64,000 nucleotides of DNA from Owenia fusiformis (taxonomy: Eukaryota > Annelida > Polychaeta > Sabellida > Oweniidae), in assembly GCA_903813345.2 (NCBI GenBank), contig CAIIXF020000012.1:17044020-17108019 (forward strand), in the 5' to 3' direction. A program made the position numbers and the translations under genes. Of this stretch, positions 11,438 to 22,572 are shown piece by piece (the first letter of the stretch is position 1; each line of letters opens with the position of its first letter). Below the pieces are notes generated by a model. It did no database searches. It was given only the letters and a program-made list of their open reading frames with translations, and was not told the DNA's origin.

Positions 11438-11831
11438 GGTTCAGCTGGAAAGTAACATTTTGGTAAAAATTGCACATGTTATTTTCTGGTACATAATTAA
11501 GTATGAAGGCATGTGTGTATTTCCTTGCTTTTTTCAGGAAAGTATCATTACACTGTCTACTTTTAGTAAACCTGGAAACAGGTCAATGGTAGCTCCTGTG
11601 TTGTCTGGAAACTTTGAAAGAAAATTTGGAAAAACAGGAAGGGTGAAATATCAGAATTCCCTGGAGTTCCCTTTGAACTCCTACCAGATATTCTAAAAGA
11701 AGACAATGTAATGATACTTTCCTGAAAAAAGCAAGGAAATTGATACATGCCTTCATAGTTTATTTTGTACCAGAAAATAACATGTGCAGGTATAGCAATT
11801 TTTTACCAAAATGTTACTTTCCAGCTGTACC
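11438..11831. mobile_element. 394-bp foldback element, right twin
   Basis: This is a second copy of the same foldback in head-to-tail contact with the first, sharing the TTAA between them (11434-11437). The right flank is TAAA (11832-11835), one change from TTAA. Together the twins carry four arms and can form several alternative long hairpins. Confidence 0.85.
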
Positions 11832-11994
11832 TAAAATAATTTGCCGCTATTCTTCTCAAAATGTGATGTTTTTGATAGTTGATGATGTTGTTAACATTCA
11901 TGCATCATATTTTTATAAAATAAGTTAAATAGACACAATTATTAATGAAACAAAAATATTTTTTAACTTTTCATTTCGAAAATATTGACCGGAA

Positions 11995-13476
11995 CCCAAT
12001 TGAAAAATAAAACTAATTACCAACTTATTACCAACTAATTTACAACTAATTATCAACAATTCTGCTGGCAATTGGAATTAAAGTTAAGCGTTAATTAAAT
12101 CAATGATAATTATGGCCTAATTATCAGTAGCAAGTTCAACGTAAATTAACTTACAATAATGCTGATTTATGATTTTTAGTTGATAATTAAGATATGAAAT
12201 GTTTGAGGGTGATAGTTAGTGGTAAATTAAAACATTTTTGTTCTGAAGTAGATTATTGGTTGATAGTTAACATATAGGATGATTATAATGATAATTAGTC
12301 GTAAATTAGGCCCATGATTTAGAAATACAAACCCCCTAAATTTAATTTCAAGAAAAAGAAAACATGTGAGAGATATTTCTCTCATAAAATTGAGAATTAC
12401 AACGTGAATGGTGCATATACTACCATGAAATTTGGTCAACATTATTATAAGGGTATGTAGAACATGAATACAATGTATGTTAAATCTTATTCACACTTCT
12501 GTCTGAAATGTTTATGAATTTAAAAATCTTTTTGAATCAGATCATATAATATTAATCATAGAATGCAATTTAGGTACTAACATGGGTTACCTATATTTCA
12601 CAAGTAATCCAAATGTGCTCTTCTAAATAATGATTGTTAGATCAAAGACATTTCAAAACATATTTTTGATTATATCTGTTACGTCCTTATTATGTAACAT
12701 TATAGTCTAATGTTTGTGTTCTGATTTTAGTTGTTGATGGCAATAATGATGTTTTCACATGCTTTTCATGAATCTTAAAAATTTGCAAAATAGAATAGCT
12801 TTAAAAAAGAGGGGGAGAAATCCCATGGTTCAAAGATGACATATGCTTATAATGTAAATCTGTATTGAGATGACATCGTTGCTGATTGGTTTAGCGAGTC
12901 GATCGTTGATTGGTTTAAAACTAGGTCAATTTGAAAACTTTGAAAACCAAGATGGAGGGTACGTTTTCGACAAAAGGAGGTGTGCGAAGGAGGAAATCGT
13001 ATGTCATCAATTGAATCATGGGGTTTTCCCTCCTCTTGCTGTGAAATTTCAATAGTTCAAGTTCAATGTTGTCTGTTCTGAAAGATCCTAATTAAGATGA
13101 ATATTCCGTCACAAAATAGTTCAAGATGAAGCAAAAATCTACGAGTGAAGAGAAGCAAAAAAGAAGCGAGTCATTTTTGAGATGTCACAAATCTGACTTA
13201 AACCTAACTTTCAACTAATTATCAATAGTAAGTTAGGTGATAATTAGAGATTAACTTACATCAAACTTACAACTAACTTTCAACTAATTTACGTAAATAG
13301 CTCATTTGCATATTGATGGTAGTTAATCGTTAATTGAGTTGCAAATTAAGCGTTAATTAAGTTGATAATTAGCTCATTTGCATGTGAATTTTTACACCTA
13401 ACTTTCAACCAATTATCAATAGTAAGTTAGGTGATAATTGGAGATGATTTTCCATAGGCTTTTTTCAATTGGGAAG
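11995..13476. mobile_element. 1,482-bp AT-rich element, 9-bp target duplication
   Basis: Exact TGACCGGAA repeats flank it (11986-11994, 13477-13485). The ends are CCCAATTGAAAAA and TTTTTTCAATTGGG. Subterminal zones hold many TAATTATCAAC/TTGATAATTA motifs and a direct repeat of about 55 bp (near 13203 and 13397). The core has two GATTGGTTTA motifs near 12890-12920. There is no significant ORF. A 9-bp duplication would fit Mutator-like or Merlin-like elements; not assigned. Confidence 0.8.
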
Positions 13477-13485
13477 TGACCGGAA

Positions 13486-14060
13486 AGGATCTTTATTTTC
13501 ATTTTTTGGATTAAATTGAAGAATACTCATCAAATATGAGGAGAGCGATCACAATGTATGATCAGGTGATGATATTAGAGGTAAATCTATCATTTTGATT
13601 TGTTAAAAATGAAGAAAATATCATTGATATGTGGGTAAATGGTGATTAGAATTTTTTGAAAATTTTCAGACAAATCTCTGTCATAAACTTTGACTTCAAG
13701 TCAATATAGGGTTAGATGACCCCTTCATAACTCTTAATGCTTTTTCATGGCATTTTTATTAACTTAGCTACCATATTGCATCCACATGATACATGCATAT
13801 GCATCATACTTCTGGTATGATCAGGTTCTATATGCATGTCTGAAAACCAAACAAGTCAGTCTCCACGGAATGCACATCCTAAACAAATCAGCGCTCTAAG
13901 GGTTAATAGCTCATTAATAACATCTACAAAGTATATCTAATAGCAATTTTCAATTTCAATGGTGAAACTTGCCTGTTTACGATTATACGGGAAATCAACA
14001 TGGGACGAAGATTGTTCACCTTCCTGACTTAAATGTACCTCTGAAGCCTGTACCTTGCCA
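13486..14060. other. Right part of the TTAA insertion, no gene seen
   Basis: This is AT-rich sequence with stop codons in all frames and no recognisable RNA or repeat element. Confidence 0.5.
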
Positions 14061-14064
14061 TCTC

Positions 14065-14098
14065 TTTATATAGGTTAGCCAGAGCGCTGCGCCTGCGC
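14065..14098 (+). promoter_or_regulatory. Promoter-like TATA plus NRF1-like site upstream of gene B
   Basis: TTTATATAGG (14065-14074) is followed 14 bp later by TGCGCCTGCGCA, one base from the NRF1 palindrome TGCGCATGCGCA. It is a local GC-rich island in AT-rich DNA, about 2.1 kb before the ATG of gene B and in the same orientation. It lies in the 3.5-kb insertion, so only unit B has it. Promoter activity is inferred. Confidence 0.35.
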
Positions 14099-14297
14099 AG
14101 TATTAAACTTTGGCGCAGACTTTAAACCAATCATTGAAAACATTCTGTAAAAAACACGGTATTCTATGTAATGTTGACTGATTGACAACAATGAAATGTG
14201 AAAATTATTTAGAAATATTTTATTTAACTGTTTTTGTTAACATTTTTTTTTGTGCAATTGTTTTTGGTCCTATCTTCCAATTCTTGAGAATAAAATA

Positions 14298-14586
14298 AAA
14301 TGTCTTTCCGAACCTTGTTGGAACAAAATAGCATATACAACATGTTTTTAGACCTCTAAATATTATAGTTAAACAAAGGAATTTTTGGTTGATTTATAAA
14401 AGTATTCAAAAAATTAAAACAAAATCCCCCAAAATAGATAAAAATCAAGATCAACCTTTTATTTCATTAACAGGATACTTTTTTAAAATCAACCAATATT
14501 TCCTTATTGTACGATTATAATATTGAGAGACCTAAACATATTGTGTTTATGTTCTTTTGTTCCAATGAGGCTCGGAAAGATGTTTC
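14298..14586. repeat. Foldback repeat PalA, fullest copy
   Basis: The inverted arms extend from TCTTTCCGAACC to GGCTCGGAAAGA through ACAACATGTTT and CTCTCAATATTATA. The TTAA in the loop is unoccupied here. Confidence 0.75.
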
Positions 14587-16108
14587 ATTTCACTCTGGAA
14601 ACATAACACCAAGAACAAAATAAGGGTTTGATGTGTTTTCTAAAACAATATAGATGAAAGTACAGTGTATATACAGTATATATTTTTCAAATTCAAAAGA
14701 TGACCATTCAAAAGATGACCATTAAATTGACGATGTAATTTTTAGATTTTTTATGACTGGTTTAAGGGAAACGTGTGTTCAAAAAGTTCTCCATATCGAT
14801 ACCATTCCTTTGCTAATTGGCCAATTTGTCCAAATAAGGCAGGTGGCAAATTGAGCCTAGTTTTAGGTATATGCATTTCTTTGGTGAGAGGTCATCAGAC
14901 TGAGATGTTAACTATATTTTCACTGTTTTTATGTCACCACCACAAGTGATGACATATATTGTTACACCTCAAATTATTTTGTGGGCCGTTGTTGCTGGAT
15001 GGTCAGCATCTGTAACAAATGACAAGTGGTGTCTTTTTGCAAGTTATGCCTTGTTACTTAAATCAGGGGTTTCATAAGCAGGCAACAGGTGATTTTCACC
15101 AGTTGTTTTCCCAAAATCACCTATTGTTTTTAGGGACTTTTCAACTTTTCCATGTTAAATTTATGAGTTCCATTAATAAATGCCTGTTGTTTTCTTTAAT
15201 TAGCCTGTTGTGAAAAATTCTAGTGAAACCCCTGTAAATGTTGTTTGCAATTCTTGTAGTTGTTTTGTCGTGCATTCAAAACATTTTCTAATCCTAAAAA
15301 GTGAAACTAAACCCTTAAACTTGCAAATGAAATTGATTGCAAATGTCCAGAGTTAAAAGATTCATCAAATTAATGGATGTGTAGAACCCATTGTACTCAA
15401 ATAATAATATTGTCATTTATATATGTAGCAACCATCCTGTAACCAGCATTTGGTATTTGTAAGCGTGATTTATGAATTGTAAATCCAAATACAACCAGGT
15501 ATTTGTGGCTAATCATGTTAATGTTTATGTCTAGAATAATAAAGTATACCTATTTAAAAATGCAAAAATATTGTTTGTGCTATATAATGTGTCATTGAGA
15601 TATTTGGAGGAATTGATTTGAATAGTGCTGTCCTATGTACAGGGGGTGAGTTCCTAATGATCAGATGGTAATTCATTAATTATAATTCCCTCTTCAAGAA
15701 TTTTTCTAAAACTGCCCCCCCCCCCATTATTATTACAAAATTGTAATAATGCAATTCAGTGCACTGTTGACTACATATTCCTATGATAAAAACGTACTCT
15801 TTAATAATTGGCACTGGAATTCTTGTACCTCAAAGAATTTTAGGAGATTTTATCTTCCATAGAACACAATTTTTGTCATAATTCAAATGAGCTAATGTTT
15901 TATGGAAAAAGATAGTTCTGTTCTAGAAGTAATTCCCAATACGGCTGTTGAACTTAATGAGCAGATTTAGCACTGCACGTCTTCAACACATGTATGTCTA
16001 TAAAAAGTGATACTTTTACAAGAATCTGAAAAGTTCAGGTTGATAATATATCAGTAAACATATCAGTTAGTCAAGGGGTTGAATTGTCTTCAATCAAATT
16101 ATTATTTC
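14587..16108 (+). other. Upstream intronic or 5' flank of unit B
   Basis: It is homologous to 5000-6460 but without the GGCGGCCATTTT element, so it supplies that element's empty site near 14876. It holds a C-run near 15718. No gene was seen. Confidence 0.5.
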
Positions 16109-16121
16109 TTTGTATTTCCAG
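16109..16121 (+). other. 3' splice acceptor of zinc-finger B
   Basis: TTTGTATTTCCAG is followed by TGCAGCTACACA, as in the other units. The ATG lies 125 bp downstream. Confidence 0.75.
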
Positions 16122-16246
16122 TGCAGCTACACATCTAGTCCAGAAAGAATATATAGCAACTGTGAATTCTGAAAGATTGGATTTTTAATCCAAGGATTTT
16201 ATCATTTAAAGACTCATTGATTGAAAGACACTAGCCTACTAAAAAT

Positions 16247-17761
16247 ATGGATCGTACAGCAATAGAGGATGATATGGAACTATCAAATGATGAACTAGTT
16301 ATCAAAAAAGAAATTGAGGAGTCATTTGCTGAGGGGAATATTGCTATTAATGATGCCACCTGGCCCTATATAATCAAATATGATGATGTCAAACAAGAGG
16401 CAAACACAGATGACTACAATGAATCAGATGTTAAACCAGAATTAGATTATATATGTGACAATATACAAGAGAATTATATTAAAAACAATGATTTGGACAT
16501 TGACTCAGATTCTAATGTAAATGATGAAACAATTCAAACCAATATTTTTGATATTGAGAAGCCTAAGGAGAAACCATTTAAATGTGAACAATGTGATAAA
16601 TGTTTCAACCAACAAAATGGCTTGAGATGTCATATCAGAACTCATACCAGAGAGAAGCCTCTTAATTGCAAATATTGTGGGAAATGCTTCAACAAACAAT
16701 CATATTTGAAACTTCATATCAGAACTCACACTGGAGAGAAACCTTTCAAATGTGAATATTGTGAGAGGTCTTTCACAATAAAACAAAATTGTAAGATCCA
16801 TACACTTCTCCATTCTGGAGAGAAACCTTTTGAATGCGAATATTGCAAGAAATGTTTTATAACAGCATCATATTTGAAAAGACATATAAAAATTCATACT
16901 GGACACAAGCTGTTTAAATGTGAACATTGTGAGAAGTGCTTCACACTTAAATCAACTTTGAAAAAGCATATCATGACTCATACTGTTGAGAAACCCTTCA
17001 AATGTGAACATTGTGAGAAATATTTCGCTCTAGAAAGATATTTGAAAGAACATATCAGGATTCATACTGGAGAGAAACCCTACAAATGTAAACAGTGTGA
17101 GAAATGTTTTATCAGCCAATACAAATTAAAACAACATTTCAGGATTCATACTGGAGAGAAACCATTCAAATGTGAACATTGTGGGAAATGTTTCACACGA
17201 AGTTATAGTTTGAAAATCCATTTAAAAAAGAGGCATTCTGGAAAGAAACCTTTTAAATGTGAATATTGCGAGAAAGGTTTTTCCATAGCATCATATTTGA
17301 AAAGGCATATCAAAATTCATTCTGTACACAATCCATTTAAATGTGAACATTGTGAGAAATGTTTCCCAGGAGAAAAAAGCTTTATAGATCATGTACGAAC
17401 ACATACAGGTGAAAAGCCATTCAAATGTGAACATTGCGGAAAATACTTTTCACAAAAAAAGAATTTTAATGCTCACTTACAGACTCACAATCAAGAAAAA
17501 TGTTACAAAGGTGAACATTGGGAAATTACTTTCTCCAGACCTTCACATATGAAAGTTGATGTTCAGACTCATACTGAAAATAAACCATTTAAATGTGAAC
17601 ATTGTGACATTTGCTTTAAAAGTCCCCTAACATTAGCACAACATTCTTATATCCATGCTGGGTTCAAACCATTTAAATGTGGATATTGTGATGAATCTTT
17701 TAATCAAACAAAGGATTTGAGAAAACATTTAAAGCTATGCAAATCTAAGAAAGATAAATAA
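16247..17761 (+). CDS. Zinc-finger protein B, intact, 14 C2H2 units
   Basis: This is a 504-residue, likely nuclear DNA-binding protein. Residues 1-112 are acidic and low in order, with hydrophobic-Lys-x-Glu motifs IKKE (19-22), VKQE (48-51) and VKPE (62-65), which match the SUMO-acceptor consensus. Fingers begin with Cys113 and run to the C-terminus. Unit 12 is degenerate: its first Cys is Gly (YKGEH), its second is Trp only in this copy, and its first His is Asp. Unit 14 ends in Cys instead of His (C2HC). Several linkers depart from TGEKP (TGHKL, TVEKP, SVHNP, NQEKC). There is no KRAB, BTB, SCAN or ZAD domain. An in-frame TAG just upstream supports the ATG, and the context has A at -3 and G at +4. 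Target DNA is unknown; repression is an inference from the SUMO-type motifs. Confidence 0.88.
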   Translation: MDRTAIEDDMELSNDELVIKKEIEESFAEGNIAINDATWPYIIKYDDVKQEANTDDYNESDVKPELDYICDNIQENYIKNNDLDIDSDSNVNDETIQTNIFDIEKPKEKPFKCEQCDKCFNQQNGLRCHIRTHTREKPLNCKYCGKCFNKQSYLKLHIRTHTGEKPFKCEYCERSFTIKQNCKIHTLLHSGEKPFECEYCKKCFITASYLKRHIKIHTGHKLFKCEHCEKCFTLKSTLKKHIMTHTVEKPFKCEHCEKYFALERYLKEHIRIHTGEKPYKCKQCEKCFISQYKLKQHFRIHTGEKPFKCEHCGKCFTRSYSLKIHLKKRHSGKKPFKCEYCEKGFSIASYLKRHIKIHSVHNPFKCEHCEKCFPGEKSFIDHVRTHTGEKPFKCEHCGKYFSQKKNFNAHLQTHNQEKCYKGEHWEITFSRPSHMKVDVQTHTENKPFKCEHCDICFKSPLTLAQHSYIHAGFKPFKCGYCDESFNQTKDLRKHLKLCKSKKDK

Positions 17762-20012
17762 AAGTTAAGATGTGAAATCTTTAACCCTCATGTCTGCAAC
17801 CTTTTTTATAACACTAAGTCACAAGGGGAGGGGTCATTTGGACTTCCTCTGCGATTTTTTATTACTTCTCTGATTTCATTATTGTTGATATCCTTGTGAC
17901 CTTATTCAATTACCTCTTTAGAAAAGTTTTTTTCAAAAGTAGGTCAAACCAAGGTCAGTATGAAGGGGATGTAAATTTTTGACATTTTGTGATGAATTGT
18001 CAATGTTCCTTCACAATATTTTTTGAAGATATTGAATTGAAGATATACAATTTAAAAGATAGGAGGTATCGCGAAATCCCAATGAAATCAATGTAAGGTG
18101 AAACTAAATGGTAAACAATTTCAGGTTCAGCTTCTGACTTGACCAATCACACGGGTAACTAGAGTATCCGCGTATATTGAGTATGACCGGTTCTTAGGCT
18201 ACGAATATGACCTGTTTTGGAAAGTCATGAGAGGCACAGCTGCTTAAAAATGGAAAATAAAGGTTAACTTCTATATTATCCTTTTTGAAATTGTGTTTGT
18301 TGAATATAGTTTATGCTGTATTTAATAGTAATGTAACAAAAAAATGTTAAACATGAGCTATTTTGGCAATGTAACTGTTCATAATGGAATATCAATCAGA
18401 AAGTACAGATTTCTCGCCTTAGAGCCAAATCATTAATATCACAGTAGAAAAAAACAAATCCCAAACCTTTTATGGCTAACCTGAACAAGATCTCCAAATC
18501 TCAGTTTATATGATCCCCCGTAGAGTGAGCAAGAGAAGGATTTATCTTTTCCCAGAGGATACGCTTGTGAAATGTCATGGAAACGAGTGTAACACGGCAT
18601 CCAAGACATTTCACAACCGTATTCTCCAATAATGGGGCACCAGTGACATTCGTATTCTCAAAAATTCAAAGATGTATCATATTTGGATAGAGCAGGCTAA
18701 ATTATTTAAAATATTCATGACTAATTCGTAGATCTAGCTATATGTTATACATAAGATGTGTCATCCTCTTCGGAGTTGCGTTGTGTTACACAAAAACTGA
18801 TCAAAGATGCTGGAAACTAGGATTTTATGGCTTCAATCTAATATTAATACGTTTTCTGTTGATTAAGGCCCCTTGTGATATGCCTGGCATTATAAGTATA
18901 CCAAGTATCATTCATTGACCAAGTAGGATAAAAAGAAAACGTTCGAAAGTGTTCATAAAAAGCATGTACTCACCTCGTCTGTTTATAGGAACAGAAATAC
19001 GGTCACACTCGTAAGCTTAGAACCGGTCATACTCAATATACGCGGATACTCTAGTATCCCGTGAATCAGTGATTTAGTATGCAGATTTATGAATTTATGC
19101 CTTGGCATTGTCCCAATATAATTTTGGTCCAAGATGTTGCCTAGCAACAACCTAGCAGGATCACAAACGTCGAAATGGACCTGAAGCATGTTATTCAAAG
19201 TGCTGTAAAATTGTGACTATCAGTCTGATGGTCATGAAATAAAGTAGGATGGTACAAAATTGAATGATGTACAAATGTGTGAAACATATGAAATAGCAGG
19301 GAGCCGAGCCGGTTCCGTTTTAATTTATGATTTATTTATCTGGCGATTTTTAAAATATTCAATAAAATGACACTGTGGCCAGCTTTTTTCAAATGGAGTT
19401 CACAGTATTCCAGATGAAATCACCTCTAGCCAAGTATTGGCTAGAGACTCGAGTAAATACAACATGTTTTTAGACCTCTCAATATTATAGTTATATAAAT
19501 TTTCGGTTGATTTTAAAAAAGTATTTAAAAAATTAAAACAAAATCCCCCCAAAATAGATAAAAATCAAGATCAACCTTTTATTTCATTACAAGATACTTT
19601 TTTAAAATCAACCAAAATTTCCTTTGTACGATTATAATATTGAGAGACCTTAACATGTTGTGTTTATCTTGTTTTGTTCCAATGAGGTTCGGAAAGATGT
19701 TTCATTTCATTCTTGAAACATGATACCAAGAACAAAACAAGTGTTTGATGTGTTTTCTAAAACAATGTAGATGAAAGTATATACAGTATATATTTTTCAA
19801 ATTATATTGCTACCATTCAAAAGGTGACCATTAAATTCACTGTAAATTGACGATGTATTAAATTTTTAGGTTTTTTATGACTGGTTTAAGAGAAACGTGT
19901 GTTCAAAAAGTTCTCCATACTGCCATATCGATACCACTCCTTTGCTAATTGGCCAATTTGTCCAAATAAGGCAGGTGGCAAATTGAGCCAAGTTTTAGGT
20001 ATGTGCATTTTT
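17762..20012 (+). other. 3' UTR and flank of unit B
   Basis: It matches 8437-9765 except for a 914-bp transposon at 18150. The conserved AATAAA is displaced to 19238-19243, about 1.5 kb after the stop. A PalA foldback follows at about 19450-19665. Confidence 0.55.
18150..19063. mobile_element. 914-bp TIR element in the 3' UTR of gene B
   Basis: The terminal inverted repeats are about 47 bp and nearly perfect (CACGGG, then CTAGAGTATCCGCGTATATT). The site is duplicated as AATCA (18145-18149, 19064-19068), and the empty site is present at 8818 and 33744. A 5-bp duplication with ends starting CAC is reminiscent of Transib-type elements, but the duplicated bases are not GC-rich and no transposase is present. 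It is non-autonomous. Confidence 0.88.
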
Positions 20013-20940
20013 ATCCCATCGAACGAAGTTCGGAGGGATATAGGGAACGCCTCCGTCCGTCCGTCCGTCCGTCCGTACGTACGTACGTACGTCTGGGCAA
20101 TAACTCAAATACCGTTGGCCCGATGTTGTTCATATTTTGTACACATATACCCTATGGGGGTAGAAGTTCTGCTCAAAAGCCGATTTTCAAAATGGCCGCT
20201 CATTTCTTAATGGCGGCCATTTTAGTGATGATTTTACAGTAATTTAGGTGCAACATGTAAAACTGCAATAGCAATATGTTTTAAATGTAAAAAAATTATA
20301 AAGGACATTAATAATGCTACAAATGTAGATATTAAAGAAGCACATGGCAGCCATCTTGAAAAATGGCGACCTTTACTCGTCATTTTACGATTTTTGCTGT
20401 AACTCAAAAAATAGTGGAGCGATTTTGTTCATATTTGGTATGTGAATACTATAAGCATTGCACACTGTCTAAAGACACTTTTGGTAGAAGGCGGCCATTT
20501 TGAAAAATGGCCGCCATTTAATGTATTTTACAATAACTCGAAAAGTAGTGGAGCGATTTTGTTCATATTTGGTATGTGAATACTATAAGCATGGCACACT
20601 GTCCTATGACACTTTTGGTAGAAGGCGGCCATTTTGAAATAAATTTGAAAAATGGCCGCCATTTTAACATATTTTACCATAACTCGAAAAGTAGTAGAGC
20701 GATTTTGTTCATTTTTGGTATGTGAATACTTTAAGCATGGCACACTGTCCTATGACACTTTCGGTAGAAGGCGGCCATTTTGAAAACAATTTTTCTGATG
20801 ACAACTTGGCTCGTGAGCAACCATTTTGAAAATGGTGGCCTTTCTGGTGTGTTGTTTTATGATATTTGCGCTTCGTTTGTAAAAATGCCAGCCATTTCTG
20901 TTCGATGGGATTTGCTACGCTTTGGCGTTGCCGTTGTTCT
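20013..20940. mobile_element. GGCGGCCATTTT-rich element, full copy (unit B flank)
   Basis: The inverted ends are ATCCCATCGAAC and GTTCGATGGGAT, the latter near 20900. A CCGTCCGTCCGT...ACGTACGT run follows the left end, then three diverged repeats of about 135-144 bp, each with a short AAAATGGCCGCCATTTT palindrome. The empty site is seen near 14876. Confidence 0.75.
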
Positions 20941-22307
20941 GGTTTGGAGAGAGGTTATCAGACTTTTTGAAATGTTAACTATATTTTCATTATTTTAATG
21001 TTATAGTCTTAAATTATTTTGTGGGCCGTTGTTGCTCAATGGTCAGCATCTGTTACAAATGACAAGTGGTGACATTTTGCAAGTCATGCCTTGTTACTTA
21101 AATCAAGGGTTTCATTAGCAGCTGCTAACAGGTGATTTTCACCAGTTTTCACAAAATCACCTGTTGTTTTTAGGGACTTTTCAACTTTTCATTGTTAAGT
21201 TTATGATTTCCATTAATTAAATGCCTGTTGTTTTCCTTTATTTAGCCTGTTGTGAAAAAATCTAGTGAAACCCCTGTAAATCATCGTGAGATATCACAGC
21301 TCAGTGTCCTTCTAGAACTAGAATTCTTGTGCATAGCAGAGATGGTCTGAGTATCAGAATGCCTGTAAATGTTGTTAGCAATTCTTGTAGTTGTTTTGTT
21401 GTGCATTCAAAACATTTTCTGATCCTAAAAAGTGAAACTTAACCCTTAAACTTGCAAATGAGATTGATTGCAAATGTCCAGAGTTAAAAGATTCATCAAA
21501 TTAATGGATGTGCAGAACCCATTGTACTCAAATAATAATATTGTCATTTATATATGTACAGTAGCAACCATCCCGTGACCAGCATTTGGTATTTGTAAGC
21601 GTGATTTATAAATTGTAAATCCAAATGCAACCAGGTATTTGTGGCTAATCATGTTAATGTTTATGTCTAGAATAATAAAATATACCTATTTAAAAATGCA
21701 AAATTATTGTTTGTGCTATATTATGTCTCATTGAGATATTTGGAGGAATTGATTTGAATAGTGCTGTCCTATGTACAGGGGGTGAGTTCCTAATGATGGT
21801 AATTCATTAATTATAATTCCCTCTTAAAGAATTTTTCTAAAACTCCCTCCACCCATTATTACAAAAATTGTTTGTCACTATCAATTATCTACATTTGAAG
21901 ATAAAATGTAAAAAAATAAAATGAAGGTTTTTGTGTCACTACGAATCAATTCAGTGCTCTGTTGACTACATATTCCAATGATAAAAACGTACTTTTGTAA
22001 TTTGCACTGGAATTCTTATACCACAAAGAATTTTAGGAGATTTTATCTTCCATAGAACACAATTTTTGTCATAATTCAAATGAGCTAATGTTTTATGGAA
22101 ATAGAGAGTTCTGTTCGAGAAGGAATTCCCAACACAGCTATTGAACTTAATGAGCAGATTTAGCACTGCATGTCTCATGTGTCCTAAATACATTTAGCCT
22201 TTAAAAAGTGAAACTTGTTCAAGAATCTGAAAAGTTGATTGTAAATAAATGATAATACATATCAGTTAGGCAAGAGGTCGAATTGTTTTAAATTAAATTA
22301 TTATTTC
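20941..22307 (+). other. Upstream intronic or 5' flank of unit C
   Basis: It is homologous to the upstream regions of the other units, with an 80-bp insertion at 21282-21361. No gene was seen. Confidence 0.5.
21282..21361. mobile_element. 80-bp insertion with 9-bp target duplication
   Basis: CCTGTAAAT stands on both sides (21273-21281, 21362-21370), and the other units have one copy of it. The insert has no poly(A) and no clear inverted ends. It could be a retroposed small RNA fragment or a very short transposon remnant. Confidence 0.65.
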
Positions 22308-22320
22308 TCTGTATTTCCAG
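22308..22320 (+). other. 3' splice acceptor of zinc-finger C
   Basis: TCTGTATTTCCAG is followed by TGCAGCTACACA. The ATG is 252 bp downstream because of the 65-bp repeats in between. Confidence 0.75.
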
Positions 22321-22334
22321 TGCAGCTACACATT

Positions 22335-22529
22335 TAGTCCAGAAAGAATATATAACAACTGTAAATTCTGAAAGATTGGATTTTTAATCCACGGATTGCT
22401 AGTCCAGAAAGAATATATAACAACTGTAAATTCTGAAAGATTGGATTTTTAATCCACGGATTGCTAGTCCAGAAAGAATATATAACAACTGTAAATTCTG
22501 AAAGATTGGATTTTTAATCCAAGGATTGA
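22335..22529 (+). repeat. 65-bp tandem repeat, 3 units, in the 5' UTR of C
   Basis: The unit starts TAGTCCAGAAAGAATATATA and ends in the ATCCACGGATTG region. C has three units, E has two, and A, B and D have one. It changes the distance from acceptor to ATG. Confidence 0.92.
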
Positions 22530-22572
22530 ATCATTTAAAGACTCATTGATTGAAAGACACTATCTAAAAAAT

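Larger units (their letters stand above)
10626..14121. mobile_element. 3.5-kb insertion bounded by TTAA
   Basis: At 24744 the flanks meet at a single TTAA; here they are parted by 3,496 bp with TTAA at 10622-10625 and 14122-14125. The ends match only as AGTCT/AGACT, so terminal repeats are minimal. Inside are two foldbacks (11030-11831), a 1.48-kb element with a 9-bp duplication (11995-13476), and a promoter-like stretch near the right end. There is no transposase ORF. A composite non-autonomous TTAA element is the simplest reading. A deletion in the other copy between two TTAA sites is the alternative. Confidence 0.6.
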
